This document shows, in pieces, positions 7,349-16,051 of a stretch of DNA of 54,883 bases. The stretch comes from an uncultured Clostridia bacterium. Lineage in GTDB: Bacteria; Bacillota; Clostridia; Christensenellales; Borkfalkiaceae. Under the pieces are notes generated by a model. The model was given only the letters and a program-made list of their open reading frames with translations. It made no database searches and was not told the DNA's origin. The number at the start of each line of letters is the position of its first letter. Positions within the stretch are counted from its first letter, which is position 1. The stretch lies in NCBI GenBank assembly GCA_944376335.1, contig CALWCH010000010.1, forward strand, positions 1 through 54,883, written 5' to 3'. A program made the translations under genes and the position numbers.

Positions 7349-8347
7349 TCAATACAGAGAGCCCGAATTGACGACGGGCTGGGCGTCTTTATTGCCGCAC
7401 AGCACGACCAAAAGGTTGGAGACCATTGCGGCCTTGCGTTCCTCATCGAGCTCCACGGTATTGTTTTGGGCGAGCCTTTCGAGCGCCATCTCCACCATCC
7501 CCACGGCGCCGTCAACGATCATTTTGCGCGCGTCGATGATCGCGGAGGCCTGCTGACGCTGCAGCATCGCGGCGGCGATCTCGGGGGCATATGCAAGGTA
7601 GGTGATGCGGGCGTCGATGATCTCAAGCCCGGCGGCTTTGACGTTTTCCTGTATCTTATCGCGGATACGCTGCGTGACGACTTCGCTGGAACCGCGCAGA
7701 CTGCCGTCGTCGGACTGTCCGTCGCCCGTCGTGTCCACATTGGGGGCGACGTCATAGGGATAGATGCGCACCACGTCGCGCAGGGCAGCGTCGCACTGAA
7801 GGGAGAGGAACTCCTTATAGTTATCGACGTTGAATACCGCCTTGGCCGTGTCGACCACCCTCCAGGTGACGGCAATGCCGATCTCAACGGGGTTGCCCAG
7901 GCAATCGTTGATCTTCTGCTTGGCGTTGGAGAGCGTCATCACCTTGAGCGAGATCTTCATGCCGTTCATCGGCTGATTGGCGCTGCTCTTTTCGTTGGCA
8001 ACGTCGCTGCTTTGACCCAGCACGGTCTTGGCGGCGGGGTTGAAGGACTGGCAGAAGGGGTTTACCCAATAGAACCCTTCGCGGCGAAGCGTGCCGTAGT
8101 ACTTGCCGAACAGGGTGAGCACGACTGCCTCCTGCGGCTTGAGGACCTTCAGGCCGCCCAAGAGCACAAAGCCGACCACCAGATACACGATGCCTGCCAC
8201 GATGCCCACGGCGTACCATTTGCTGCCTCCGTTTTCCAATGCCAGCCCGCAGAAGATCGCGAGTGCCGCCGCCGCAATAAAGGCGGCGACAAGCACGATG
8301 AGTGCGAGCATGCCGCGGGGCTTTTTGTCAATGAGCTTTTCCTGCAT
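7349..8347 (-). CDS. SPFH (stomatin/prohibitin/flotillin) domain membrane protein
   Basis: 332 residues. Two N-terminal transmembrane segments (about 12-34 and 43-66) are followed by a prohibitin-type domain: LKVLKPQEAVVLTLFGKYYG, REGFYWVNPF, and a helix-rich end with ITYLAYAPEIAAAMLQRQQA. SPFH proteins oligomerise on membranes and scaffold proteases or lipid domains; the specific role here is unknown. RBS AAGGAGAA precedes the ATG. It is cotranscribed with the downstream ribbon-helix-helix gene, a pairing that suggests regulated rather than constitutive expression. Confidence 0.9.
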   Translation of the reverse strand: MQEKLIDKKPRGMLALIVLVAAFIAAAALAIFCGLALENGGSKWYAVGIVAGIVYLVVGFVLLGGLKVLKPQEAVVLTLFGKYYGTLRREGFYWVNPFCQSFNPAAKTVLGQSSDVANEKSSANQPMNGMKISLKVMTLSNAKQKINDCLGNPVEIGIAVTWRVVDTAKAVFNVDNYKEFLSLQCDAALRDVVRIYPYDVAPNVDTTGDGQSDDGSLRGSSEVVTQRIRDKIQENVKAAGLEIIDARITYLAYAPEIAAAMLQRQQASAIIDARKMIVDGAVGMVEMALERLAQNNTVELDEERKAAMVSNLLVVLCGNKDAQPVVNSGSLY

Positions 8348-8372
8348 ATTCTTCTCCTTAAAGATATATTGA

Positions 8373-8391
8373 TGATATCAATATGATATCA
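8373..8391. promoter_or_regulatory. Tandem 8-bp palindrome, candidate operator
   Basis: Two copies of the perfect palindrome TGATATCA (8373-8380 and 8384-8391) have centres 11 bp apart, about one helical turn, and overlap the -10 of the SPFH promoter. This is the geometry expected for cooperative binding of ribbon-helix-helix dimers. Confidence 0.6.
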
Positions 8392-8411
8392 CAGAAAGAC
8401 GCGTCTGTCAA
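8383..8411 (-). promoter_or_regulatory. Promoter of the SPFH-RHH operon
   Basis: On the minus strand: TTGACA (8411-8406), 17-bp spacer, TATCAT (8388-8383). Confidence 0.8.
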
Positions 8412-8460
8412 GGGAAATATGCGGGGTTCGCCCAAATATTTGATCTCTTCTTAAAAGAGA

Positions 8461-8487
8461 AGGGAGACGCCGTTTTGGCGTCTCCCT
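8461..8487 (-). terminator. Terminator of fba
   Basis: Perfect 11-bp stem AGGGAGACGCC/GGCGTCTCCCT with a 5-nt loop, followed on the minus strand by a T-rich tract (TTCTCTTTT). It lies about 20 nt after the fba stop. Confidence 0.82.
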
Positions 8488-8506
8488 TTGGAAGATTTTG
8501 TGGTTT

Positions 8507-9442
8507 TTACGCCTTGTTTGCGGAGCCGAGCACGTCGGTGATCTTGTGCTTGACGAGCTCCTTCATGTTGGCGCGGGCGTCGCCGAGGTACTGGCGGGGG
8601 TCGAAGTGCGAAGGGTTCTCCGCAAGGTGCTTTCTCACGGCTGCCGTGAAGGCGACGCGGAGGTCGGAGTCGATGTTGATCTTGCAGACGGCAAGCTTTG
8701 CTGCCTTTCTCAGCTCGGACTCGGGAATGCCGATGGCGTTGGGCATGGAGCCGCCGTATTGATTGACGATGGCGACCTGGTCCTGCGGGACGGAGGAAGC
8801 GCCGTGCAGCACGATGGGGAAGCCGGGAAGGCGGCGGCCGACCTCTTCCAAAATATCGATGCGGAGTTTCGGGTCCTGACCGGGCTTGAACTTGTAGGCG
8901 CCGTGCGAGGTGCCGATGGCGATGGCGAGCGAGTCGATGCCCGTGCGCGCGGTGAATTCCTCGACTTCATCGGGCGAGGTGAACATCGCGTCATGTGCGG
9001 CGACGTTGACGTCGTCCTCGATGCCTGCAAGCTTGCCGAGCTCTGCCTCGACGACCACGCCGTGGTCATGTGCGTATTCGACCACCTGTTTGGTGATGGC
9101 GATGTTCTCCTCCCAAGGCTTGGAGGAAGCGTCGATCATGACGGAGGTGAAGCCGCCGTCGATGGACGCCTTGCAGATCTCGAAGTCTGCGCCGTGGTCG
9201 AGGTGCATGGCGATGGGGATGTTGGTCGTCTCCACGGCCGCCTCGACGAGGTGACGGAGGTACACGGGGTTGGCGTACTTTCTGGCGCCTGCCGAGACCT
9301 GCAGGATGACGGGCGAGTTGAGCTCGTTCGCGGCCTCGACGATGGCCTGGATCATCTCCATATCGTTCACGTTGAACGCGCCGACGGCATAACCGCCCGC
9401 ATACGCCTTCTTGAACATCTCCGTGGTAGTTACTAAGGGCAT
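8507..9442 (-). CDS. fba: Class II fructose-1,6-bisphosphate aldolase
   Basis: 311 residues from the ATG at 9442, chosen because GGGAGGA lies just upstream and the family begins near MPLVTTTEMFKKAYAGGYAV. Zinc and active-site regions are visible: AMHLDHGADFE (about 78-88), GTSHGAYKF and VLHGASSV with the later zinc histidines. It cleaves fructose-1,6-bisphosphate to dihydroxyacetone phosphate and glyceraldehyde-3-phosphate in glycolysis and gluconeogenesis. Single-gene unit with its own promoter and terminator. Confidence 0.96.
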   Translation of the reverse strand: MPLVTTTEMFKKAYAGGYAVGAFNVNDMEMIQAIVEAANELNSPVILQVSAGARKYANPVYLRHLVEAAVETTNIPIAMHLDHGADFEICKASIDGGFTSVMIDASSKPWEENIAITKQVVEYAHDHGVVVEAELGKLAGIEDDVNVAAHDAMFTSPDEVEEFTARTGIDSLAIAIGTSHGAYKFKPGQDPKLRIDILEEVGRRLPGFPIVLHGASSVPQDQVAIVNQYGGSMPNAIGIPESELRKAAKLAVCKINIDSDLRVAFTAAVRKHLAENPSHFDPRQYLGDARANMKELVKHKITDVLGSANKA

Positions 9443-9470
9443 AAAAATTCCTCCCATACGGTTTTTTCCT

Positions 9471-9499
9471 ATTATAGTCCATTTTGAAGCAATTTGCAA
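9471..9499 (-). promoter_or_regulatory. Promoter of fba
   Basis: On the minus strand: TTGCAA (9499-9494), 17-bp spacer, TATAAT (9476-9471), 28 nt ahead of the start codon. Confidence 0.82.
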
Positions 9500-9600
9500 G
9501 AGGTTTGAGAAAATCGGCGGGAAAAAATTGCGCTTTCGATCTGTATGCCCAGCACTCTGAGAAAATAAGGGGGGATTTTGCGGAAAAGGCTGCAAGTTTA

Positions 9601-9635
9601 GCCGCCCGCCGCGCAAAAATTGCGCGGCGGGCGGC
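9601..9635. repeat. Perfect 16-bp GC-rich hairpin
   Basis: A 16-bp perfect inverted repeat beginning GCCGCCCGCC with a 3-nt loop lies between the divergent fba and lipoprotein genes, followed only by GTTTC on the plus strand. It is too T-poor to be a standard terminator. It could be an extragenic palindrome. The rest of 9500-9729 shows no gene. Confidence 0.6.
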
Positions 9636-9729
9636 GTTTCAAGAACAGCGATATTTCGGCACTTCTTGCCTTTAACCGCAAATTGTGCGTGGTAGAATAC
9701 AGGCTATCTCACGTTTCAGGAGGTATAGT

Positions 9730-12700
9730 ATGCGAATATTCAAAAAGATGCTGGAGGCGGTCTCTGCCTCCCTGTTCGCGGCGGCGCTCGTGCTCTTTGG
9801 CACGCTGTTCTTTACCGCCGCCTGCACGGACAAGGTGACCGTCCGCTTCGAGGCCTTCGGGGGCGGCGCCATCGGCGAAGTCTCGGCAGAGGCGGGGGAG
9901 GCGCTCATCCCGCCCGAACTGCCCCAAACGGAGGGCCGGGTGTTTGTCGGGTGGTACTTGAACAGCGCCTGCGAGGGGGAGGCGGTGGTGCTTCCCGAGG
10001 TCGTTCCCGCCTCGAACATCACCTACTATGCGAAGTTCGAGGAATACCCCATGATCGCGCTGGACGCGGGCGGCGGCACGAGCGTCGGCAAGGTGTATGC
10101 TCCCGCGGGAACGCCGCTTATAGAGGCGCTCGAGGGGGTGACGTCGGAGAAGGAGGGGCTCTTATTCGGCGCGTGGACGCTCGCAGGCAGGGAGCTGACG
10201 GAGAGCGATCTCGTTCCCGAGGACGGCATCACGGTGACGGCGAAGTATAAGGCCGAGTACACGGTGGAGCTGCGGAAGGAGAATGCGCGCGGCGACGGGT
10301 ATGATTCGGAGAGGACGGTCTACACCGATTGGGAGGGGGCAGTGGTGACGCCCGAGGCGCCCAACTTGGAGCACTTTGCGCTTTTGGAGGAGCTCTCCAC
10401 GCTTGCGCCCTTCACATTGAAGGCGGGGGAGAACGCCGTTATCTTTACCTATGCGCGGGAGAAGCTCTCGCTCTCGTTTGAGGGGAATGTGCCCGCGGGG
10501 AGTACGTTCGGCGGGGCGATGGCGGCCGTATCTTCGCGCTATGAGGGCATCGAGACGCTCCCCGAATGCCGCTTCACGGCCGAGGGGTACGCCTTCTTGG
10601 GTTGGGCGGAGCAGCCTGCCTCTCCCGATTTTTATGAGGCGGGCGAGGAATATACGCTCGGCGGGGAGAATGCGACGCTCTATGCCGTGTGGGCGGAACC
10701 CTTCGAGGATGCGCACGGCGAGGGCGGCACGCTGTATGTCGCCGTGAACGGCTATGAGGACGGGAGCCGCTTGGCGCTTTTAAAAGAGCCCGAACGCGTG
10801 GAGGGGAAGTACTTTGCCTCGGGCAATGCGCTTTCGCTCGGGGGCGAGCGGGGCAGGCTCGAGCACGGGCACTATCTTTTGGATGATTCGGGCTCGTATG
10901 CGGGCTATGACCTTGCGGCAAATTCCGTGAATACCGCCCTCGGCGTGCTGACGCTCGACTTTTCTGCGGGCAGGGCAAGCTACAGCAAGGGCGGGGGCGA
11001 ACAGGCGGGCAGCTATGCCTTCGTCTTTGACGAGGGAGCGGGGGAGTACCTCGGCTATTATGAATTTTATGCGGGGGAGACGCGGTTCTCCTTCGGATTG
11101 GATAAAGAGAAGGGCGTGTTTGTGCTCGAGGGCGAAGAGCGGGGCGAGTATCCCCTCTATGACGGCGGCGAGGCGACGGGCGAGGTGCTCGTTTTGGACG
11201 GCTTCGGGAAGGCTGATTTCTCGGGCGAGAGGGGCCGCTATGCGGGCGGCGGCGGGGAGAACGAATGGCTCGTCACCCTCGGCGGGGAAAAAATCAAGGT
11301 GCTGCTTGCCCTGCGCGAGGTGAGCGTGGGCGGCATCGTGTTTGAGAGTGAGAAGGTCGCCCTTCTCTACCGCGAGGAATATGCGGGCACGTTTACCTCG
11401 GCGGCGGGAACGCTTACCCTCGACGGCTGCGGCGCGGCTGCGTCCTATTCGGCGGGCGGCAGTGTGCTGGAGGGGAGCTATTGCGCAGAGGGTGCGCTCG
11501 TGACGCTCACGTCGGACGGCGAGACGCTGCGGTTTTTGCTCGAGGGGGAGACCTTCTCCGAGGCGGGCGAGGGCGCGGGGTATTTTGCGGGCGAGCGGGG
11601 CACGCTCTTTTTAGACGGCATGGGAAGAGCGGTGCTGTTTGGCGGAGAGACGCAGACGGAGGGCAGTTATACCGCGCTCCCTACGGGTGACTATGCGTTC
11701 GGGGAGATGCGCTTTCTGCTTGAAGGGGATACATATCTCGTCTTTGACGAGAAGCTTTACGGTGTTTATGAGACGCTGGGCGGCGGGCTGACGCTCGACG
11801 GCTACGGCGGGGGCAGTTATCTTTCGCTCATCGAGGGGAGCTTTGCGGTGGAAGTTTCCCGCTTCGGGAATACCTTTGAGGTGTATTCGGAGGGGTTTGA
11901 GACGCTGTCGCATATGCGGCTGTTTACGCTCGACGCGCTTGGCACCGTGTTTGAAGTCAGAACGGAGGAGGCGGGGCGGTATGCCCTTGCCGGCACGGAT
12001 GAGGCAGCAGGACTGCGGCTGGACGGCAGCGGGGGAGCGGAACTTTTGGACGGGGCGGGCGAGGTGCTTGCCTCGGGCAGCTATACCTATGATGCCCTCA
12101 CGCGGCGGGGCACGTTCGCCTTGGGGCTGGAGGAAGACTTTCCGCTCGATTACTTCCGCTTCCGTCTGAGAGAGGGGGAGTGCGTCCTCTTCTCCGCCGA
12201 GGGGCAAAGAAGTTATTACGGCGAGGGCATGTCGCTCGTGCTCGACGGCTACGGCGGGGGCACGCTCACCTTCGGCGGTACGAGCTTTTACGGCGATGCG
12301 GAGTACTTGGACGGGGGCATTCTGCTTGCTTCGGGCGAGCGGGCGTACTTTGTGACGATTGCGGGAACGGGTATCGGTGCGGCGCAGGCGTTCACGCGGT
12401 ATTCGGGTGCGGAGGGCGTGCTCTATGCGGGCGAAGGCGGGGCGCTTCTCAATGGCGCGATCCTTCCCCTTGCGGCGGCGGGCGGCGGGGAGTATGTCCT
12501 CGGCGCGGGCGCGGACGCGAGAAGGGTACTGCTCGAGGGCGGCAGATGGTATGTGCGTCGGGATGCGCTTGCAAACAGTTGGAGCACGGCGGCGGGCACG
12601 CTCATCCTCGATGCCTACGGCAGGGGGAGCCTGCTTACGGCGGCGGGCGCGGTCTCCTGCGAGGTCGTCTTTGCCGAGGGGAACTATCTTGCGATCGCGG

Positions 12701-12786
12701 CGGGGGAGGAAGTGCTCTCTGCGGCGCTCGGCGAGGCGGGCTTTGCGGTCGGGAGCATGGAAACAAGCTTCTGTGCCCTGAACTGA
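9730..12786 (+). CDS. Giant repeat lipoprotein (InlB-type B repeats plus LDGYGGG repeats)
   Basis: 1018 residues from the ATG at 9730 (AGGAGGT upstream). A lipoprotein signal peptide ends in FFTAAC with Cys32 as the predicted lipidated residue. Residues about 35-340 contain Listeria-Bacteroides-type beta repeats (RVFVGWYLN..., then TYYAKFE; LYAVWAE), as in internalin B B-repeats. The remainder is a long array of degenerate units of about 60 residues, each with a GxLxLDGYGGG-like core (LTLDGYGGGSY, LVLDGYGGGTL, LILDAYGRGSL) followed by a beta hairpin ending in a GSY/GEY-type segment. No catalytic motif is seen. Likely a surface-anchored adhesin or scaffold; function unknown. Confidence 0.85.
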   Translation: MRIFKKMLEAVSASLFAAALVLFGTLFFTAACTDKVTVRFEAFGGGAIGEVSAEAGEALIPPELPQTEGRVFVGWYLNSACEGEAVVLPEVVPASNITYYAKFEEYPMIALDAGGGTSVGKVYAPAGTPLIEALEGVTSEKEGLLFGAWTLAGRELTESDLVPEDGITVTAKYKAEYTVELRKENARGDGYDSERTVYTDWEGAVVTPEAPNLEHFALLEELSTLAPFTLKAGENAVIFTYAREKLSLSFEGNVPAGSTFGGAMAAVSSRYEGIETLPECRFTAEGYAFLGWAEQPASPDFYEAGEEYTLGGENATLYAVWAEPFEDAHGEGGTLYVAVNGYEDGSRLALLKEPERVEGKYFASGNALSLGGERGRLEHGHYLLDDSGSYAGYDLAANSVNTALGVLTLDFSAGRASYSKGGGEQAGSYAFVFDEGAGEYLGYYEFYAGETRFSFGLDKEKGVFVLEGEERGEYPLYDGGEATGEVLVLDGFGKADFSGERGRYAGGGGENEWLVTLGGEKIKVLLALREVSVGGIVFESEKVALLYREEYAGTFTSAAGTLTLDGCGAAASYSAGGSVLEGSYCAEGALVTLTSDGETLRFLLEGETFSEAGEGAGYFAGERGTLFLDGMGRAVLFGGETQTEGSYTALPTGDYAFGEMRFLLEGDTYLVFDEKLYGVYETLGGGLTLDGYGGGSYLSLIEGSFAVEVSRFGNTFEVYSEGFETLSHMRLFTLDALGTVFEVRTEEAGRYALAGTDEAAGLRLDGSGGAELLDGAGEVLASGSYTYDALTRRGTFALGLEEDFPLDYFRFRLREGECVLFSAEGQRSYYGEGMSLVLDGYGGGTLTFGGTSFYGDAEYLDGGILLASGERAYFVTIAGTGIGAAQAFTRYSGAEGVLYAGEGGALLNGAILPLAAAGGGEYVLGAGADARRVLLEGGRWYVRRDALANSWSTAAGTLILDAYGRGSLLTAAGAVSCEVVFAEGNYLAIAAGEEVLSAALGEAGFAVGSMETSFCALN

Positions 12787-12794
12787 AGGAGGAA

Positions 12795-12835
12795 AAAAAG
12801 GAGGCGTTCTCCGCGCGAGGCGCCTCTTTTGCCGC
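12795..12835 (+). terminator. Probable terminator after the repeat lipoprotein
   Basis: The stem GAGGCG/CGCCTC, extended by an A-rich left arm and T-rich right arm, is followed by CTTTTGCC. It sits immediately downstream of the stop codon. Confidence 0.65.
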
Positions 12836-12905
12836 CTTTTTACGAATAATGGTCATTATGTGAATAAAAACAAGGGAATTTTTATCAAAGCATGACATTA
12901 CCCCA

Positions 12906-12934
12906 TTGATTTTTTGGCGTAAACGTGGTATAAT
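12906..12934 (+). promoter_or_regulatory. Promoter of trpS and following genes
   Basis: TTGATT (12906-12911), 17-bp spacer, TATAAT (12929-12934), about 40 nt upstream of the trpS ATG. Confidence 0.8.
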
Positions 12935-12975
12935 CGTATGGAAAACATCATTCGAACGCAAAGACCGGAGAGAAT

Positions 12976-13986
12976 ATGCAAACTTCCCAAGAGAATACCA
13001 AGGTCGTCTATTCCGCCGTACAGCCGAGCGGGAATTTGACCATCGGCAACTATGTGGGTTCCATCCGCAACTGGATCGACCTGCAGAACGACTACACCTG
13101 CTATTTTGCCATCGCCAACATGCACGCCATCACGGTGAAACAGGACCCGACGCTTTTGCGCCGCCACACGCTGGAGCTTGCGGCGCTCTACATCGCCTGC
13201 GGGCTGGATCCCGAAAAGTGCGCGCTCTATGTGCAGTCGTGGGTGCCGCAGCATGCGGAGCTGTGCTGGGTGCTCAATACCGTCACCTATGTGGGCGAGA
13301 TGCAGCGCATGACGCAGTTCAAAGATAAGAGCCAAAAGCACGCCGACAACATCAACATGGGCCTCATGGACTATCCCGTGCTGATGGCGGCGGATATCCT
13401 TTTATACCTTGCCGACTATGTGCCCGTGGGGGCAGACCAGACGCAGCATGTGGAGATCGCGCGGGATATTTCCATCCGCTTCAACAACCGCTTCGGCGAG
13501 ACCTTCCGCGTGCCCTCTGCCCTCATTCAAAAGCAGGGCGCGAAAATTATGTCCCTTCAGGAGCCTTCGAAGAAGATGAGCAAGTCGGACGAGAACGTGA
13601 ATGCGAGCGTGTACCTCTCCGACGATAAGGATACCGTCATCAGAAAGTTCAAGCGCGCCGTGACCGACAGCGACGACCGCATCATCGCTTCCGAGGAAAA
13701 GCCCGGCATTTCCAACCTTCTCTCTATCTATTGCGCCTTTAAGGGGTGTACCCTTGGGGAGGCCGAAAGGGAGTTTGAGGGGAAAGGGTACGGCGATTTC
13801 AAGCTCGCGGTGGGGGAGACGGTGGCGGACGCCATCGCGCCCGTGCAGGCAGAGCAGAAGCGGCTGCTTGCCGACAAGGCGTATTTGAACGGCGTATTAA
13901 AGGAGGGTGCAGACCGCGCCTATAAGACGGCGAGGAAGACGCTTTCCAAAGTTTACAGAAAAGTCGGGTTCTATCAGGGAGAATGA
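12976..13986 (+). CDS. trpS: Tryptophanyl-tRNA synthetase
   Basis: 336 residues, usual length. Class I signature TIGN (HIGH equivalent) at residues 22-25 and KMSKS at about residues 200-204; ADQTQHVEIARDI lies in the tryptophan-site region. RBS CCGGAGAG precedes the ATG. It charges tRNA-Trp. No T-box leader is visible in the short 5' region. It is first in a run of closely spaced genes extending to 17452. Confidence 0.97.
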   Translation: MQTSQENTKVVYSAVQPSGNLTIGNYVGSIRNWIDLQNDYTCYFAIANMHAITVKQDPTLLRRHTLELAALYIACGLDPEKCALYVQSWVPQHAELCWVLNTVTYVGEMQRMTQFKDKSQKHADNINMGLMDYPVLMAADILLYLADYVPVGADQTQHVEIARDISIRFNNRFGETFRVPSALIQKQGAKIMSLQEPSKKMSKSDENVNASVYLSDDKDTVIRKFKRAVTDSDDRIIASEEKPGISNLLSIYCAFKGCTLGEAEREFEGKGYGDFKLAVGETVADAIAPVQAEQKRLLADKAYLNGVLKEGADRAYKTARKTLSKVYRKVGFYQGE

Positions 13987-13987
13987 G

Positions 13988-14857
13988 ATGTTCGGATACG
14001 TCCGCTACGACCTGCCCAACCTGTATATCAAGGACTTTGAACTCTACAAGGCGATGTACTGCGGGCTGTGCAAGGGCATTGCCAATTCCTGCGGGCACAT
14101 GGCGCGCATCGGGCTCACCTATGATACGACCTTCTTCTCGGTGCTGCTCCACAACATCGCGGGGGTAGACGTGAGAATCGAAAAGCAGAACTGCTTTGAG
14201 CATACCATCAAGAAGCGGCCCATCGCCGTGCCTGATGAGATGACGGACGAGCTGGGGGCGCTGAATACCGTGCTTCTCTATTATAAGCTCACCGACGATA
14301 TCGAGGACGGAGACAGGGGCAGGGGCAAGCGCATGTGGTTCAAGCGCGGCTTTTTGAAGGCGAAGAGGCGCTATCCCGAGATGTGCGCCCTCGTGAAGGA
14401 CTACATGAAGGCGCAGGAGCGCGAGGAAAAGGGGAAGTGCGACTCTTTGGACCGTGCCGCCGACCCGACCGCTGCGCTCATGCAGCAGCTCTCCCGTCAC
14501 TTTTTAAAGGACAAGGCGACCGAGCACACCGACGGGCTCTTCTATGCCCTCGGCAAGTGGGTGCATCTCATCGACGCGCTCGACGACTACGACAAGGACA
14601 AGAAGAAAGGGCGCTATAACCCCTTTGTGCTTGCGTTCGGCTCGGAGACAAAGGAGATGCTCGTAAAGGAGCACGGCGAGGAGCTTTCGTTTCTCTTCGA
14701 TACGCTCTTCTTCGGGCTGAGAGAGGACCTTGCTCACATCCGTTTTTATTTTAACCGCGACCTTACCGACAACGTGCTGCTTCGCGGCATTCCCCTCGAG
14801 ACGGGGCGGGTGCTGCGCGGCGACAAGCCCGTCAAGATGCAGGTCGATTTAAAATAG
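13988..14857 (+). CDS. DUF5685 family protein
   Basis: 289 residues from the ATG 1 nt after the trpS stop. The start FGYVRYDLPNLYIKDFELYK and the motif MYCGLCKGIANSCG match DUF5685, a Firmicute family of unknown function with an N-terminal cysteine pair (CxxC) and mostly helical sequence. The region DGLFYALGKWVHLIDALDDY is rich in acidic and histidine residues, as in metal-binding helical bundles (inference). It sits directly before a J-domain-like gene and a small membrane protein. Confidence 0.8.
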   Translation: MFGYVRYDLPNLYIKDFELYKAMYCGLCKGIANSCGHMARIGLTYDTTFFSVLLHNIAGVDVRIEKQNCFEHTIKKRPIAVPDEMTDELGALNTVLLYYKLTDDIEDGDRGRGKRMWFKRGFLKAKRRYPEMCALVKDYMKAQEREEKGKCDSLDRAADPTAALMQQLSRHFLKDKATEHTDGLFYALGKWVHLIDALDDYDKDKKKGRYNPFVLAFGSETKEMLVKEHGEELSFLFDTLFFGLREDLAHIRFYFNRDLTDNVLLRGIPLETGRVLRGDKPVKMQVDLK

Positions 14858-14881
14858 ATGATATCACTTTAAGGAATTTGT

Positions 14882-15490
14882 ATGGATCACGAATACTATC
14901 AATTATTGCAGGTGAGCGAGGACGCCACCGACGAAGAGATCAAGGAAAGCTATCGCAATCTCAAGAAGAAGTATAACGAGGAGCGCTGGCTGGACGGCGA
15001 GGCGGGCAACAACGCCGCGCGCATGCTGCAGAAGCTGGACGTCGCGTATGAGGAGATCATGCGCGAACGCCGCGAGCGCGCCCGCAATACGGACGGCAAG
15101 AGCGGCTATGAGGAGGTCTCCGAGCTCATCAAGAAGGGGGATATCTCCGGCGCGCAGGCTGCGCTCGACAACTTCAACGAGCGCGGCGCGGAATGGCATT
15201 ACCTTCAGTCCGTTGTCTTCTATAAGAAGAACTGGATGAACGAGAGCAAGAAGCAGCTCGAGATCGCCATTCAGATGGACGGCACCAATTCGAAGTACCG
15301 CGACGCTTATGAAAAATTGAAGGCGCGCACCGAATACAAACAGCAGACGGGGGGAGCCACGCATACCGACCCCGATCCCGCCCCGCAGGAGGACCAGATG
15401 GGCGGGAACTGGTGCGCAAACTGCGCGAGCTGCTGCTATACCTATCTCTGCGTAAACTGCCTGTTCAACCTCTGCTGCGGCTGCCGTTGA
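14882..15490 (+). CDS. J-domain-like protein with Cys-rich tail
   Basis: 202 residues. Residues 1-60 resemble a J domain (DHEYYQLLQVSEDATDEEIK, YRNLKKKYN), but the catalytic HPD tripeptide between helices II and III is missing; the corresponding loop reads YNEERWLDG. The middle has a TPR-like pair of helices (GDISGAQAALDNF, ESKKQLEIAIQM). The C terminus is very Cys-rich (CANCASCCYTYLCVNC...CCGC), probably for metal binding or membrane interaction. It is unlikely to stimulate DnaK in the usual way. It lies between the DUF5685 gene and a membrane protein. Confidence 0.8.
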   Translation: MDHEYYQLLQVSEDATDEEIKESYRNLKKKYNEERWLDGEAGNNAARMLQKLDVAYEEIMRERRERARNTDGKSGYEEVSELIKKGDISGAQAALDNFNERGAEWHYLQSVVFYKKNWMNESKKQLEIAIQMDGTNSKYRDAYEKLKARTEYKQQTGGATHTDPDPAPQEDQMGGNWCANCASCCYTYLCVNCLFNLCCGCR

Positions 15491-15499
15491 GGTGAGAAG

Positions 15500-16030
15500 T
15501 TGAAGAAGCCGCATAAAGCGTTTGAGATCGCCCTCTCCGCTATTGCGTGCGCGGCGGCGGCAGGGTTTCTGATGCTCGGCTCGGTGAGCCCCTTCCTGCT
15601 CGTCACGGGGTATCTCGTGGCGACGTTCGCCGTGATGGTGCCCCTCTCCAAGGACTTTTGGTGGGGGAGCGCCCTATGCTATCTTGCGGCGGGGCTCATT
15701 GCCCTTCCCGTGAGTTTATGGACGGTGGTGCCCTACTTTGTCTTCTTCGGGCTGCATCCCATTATCAACCGCATCCAGGCGCATTTTGTAAAGAAGAAGC
15801 CGCTCATCGCGCTATGCGAGGTAATAAAAGCGGTGTGGTTCGACCTTGCGATGTGGCTCTCGTGGATCGTCTTAACGCGCATGGCGGGCATGCCCTTCCC
15901 CGAATACATCGAGACGTACTTTTACTATATCCTCTTCATCGGGGGGACGATCTTCTTTGTCATCTATGACGTGCTCATCTTTGCCTGCCAGAAGTCGGTG
16001 GACGTCATCATCCGCCGCATCCGCAAATAA
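15500..16030 (+). CDS. Small polytopic membrane protein
   Basis: 176 residues with about five hydrophobic segments (IALSAIACAAAAGFLMLG, LLVTGYLVATFAVMV, YLAAGLIALPVSLW, FDLAMWLSWIVLT, YYILFIGGTIFFVIYDVLIF). The start is TTG at 15500, preceded by GAGGTGAG at suitable spacing; no in-frame ATG lies near the N terminus. No family was recognised. It follows the J-domain-like gene by 9 nt and precedes rlmD, so it belongs to the same transcription unit. Confidence 0.75.
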   Translation: MKKPHKAFEIALSAIACAAAAGFLMLGSVSPFLLVTGYLVATFAVMVPLSKDFWWGSALCYLAAGLIALPVSLWTVVPYFVFFGLHPIINRIQAHFVKKKPLIALCEVIKAVWFDLAMWLSWIVLTRMAGMPFPEYIETYFYYILFIGGTIFFVIYDVLIFACQKSVDVIIRRIRK

Positions 16031-16051
16031 TTGTTACAAGGGGGAAAGCGT

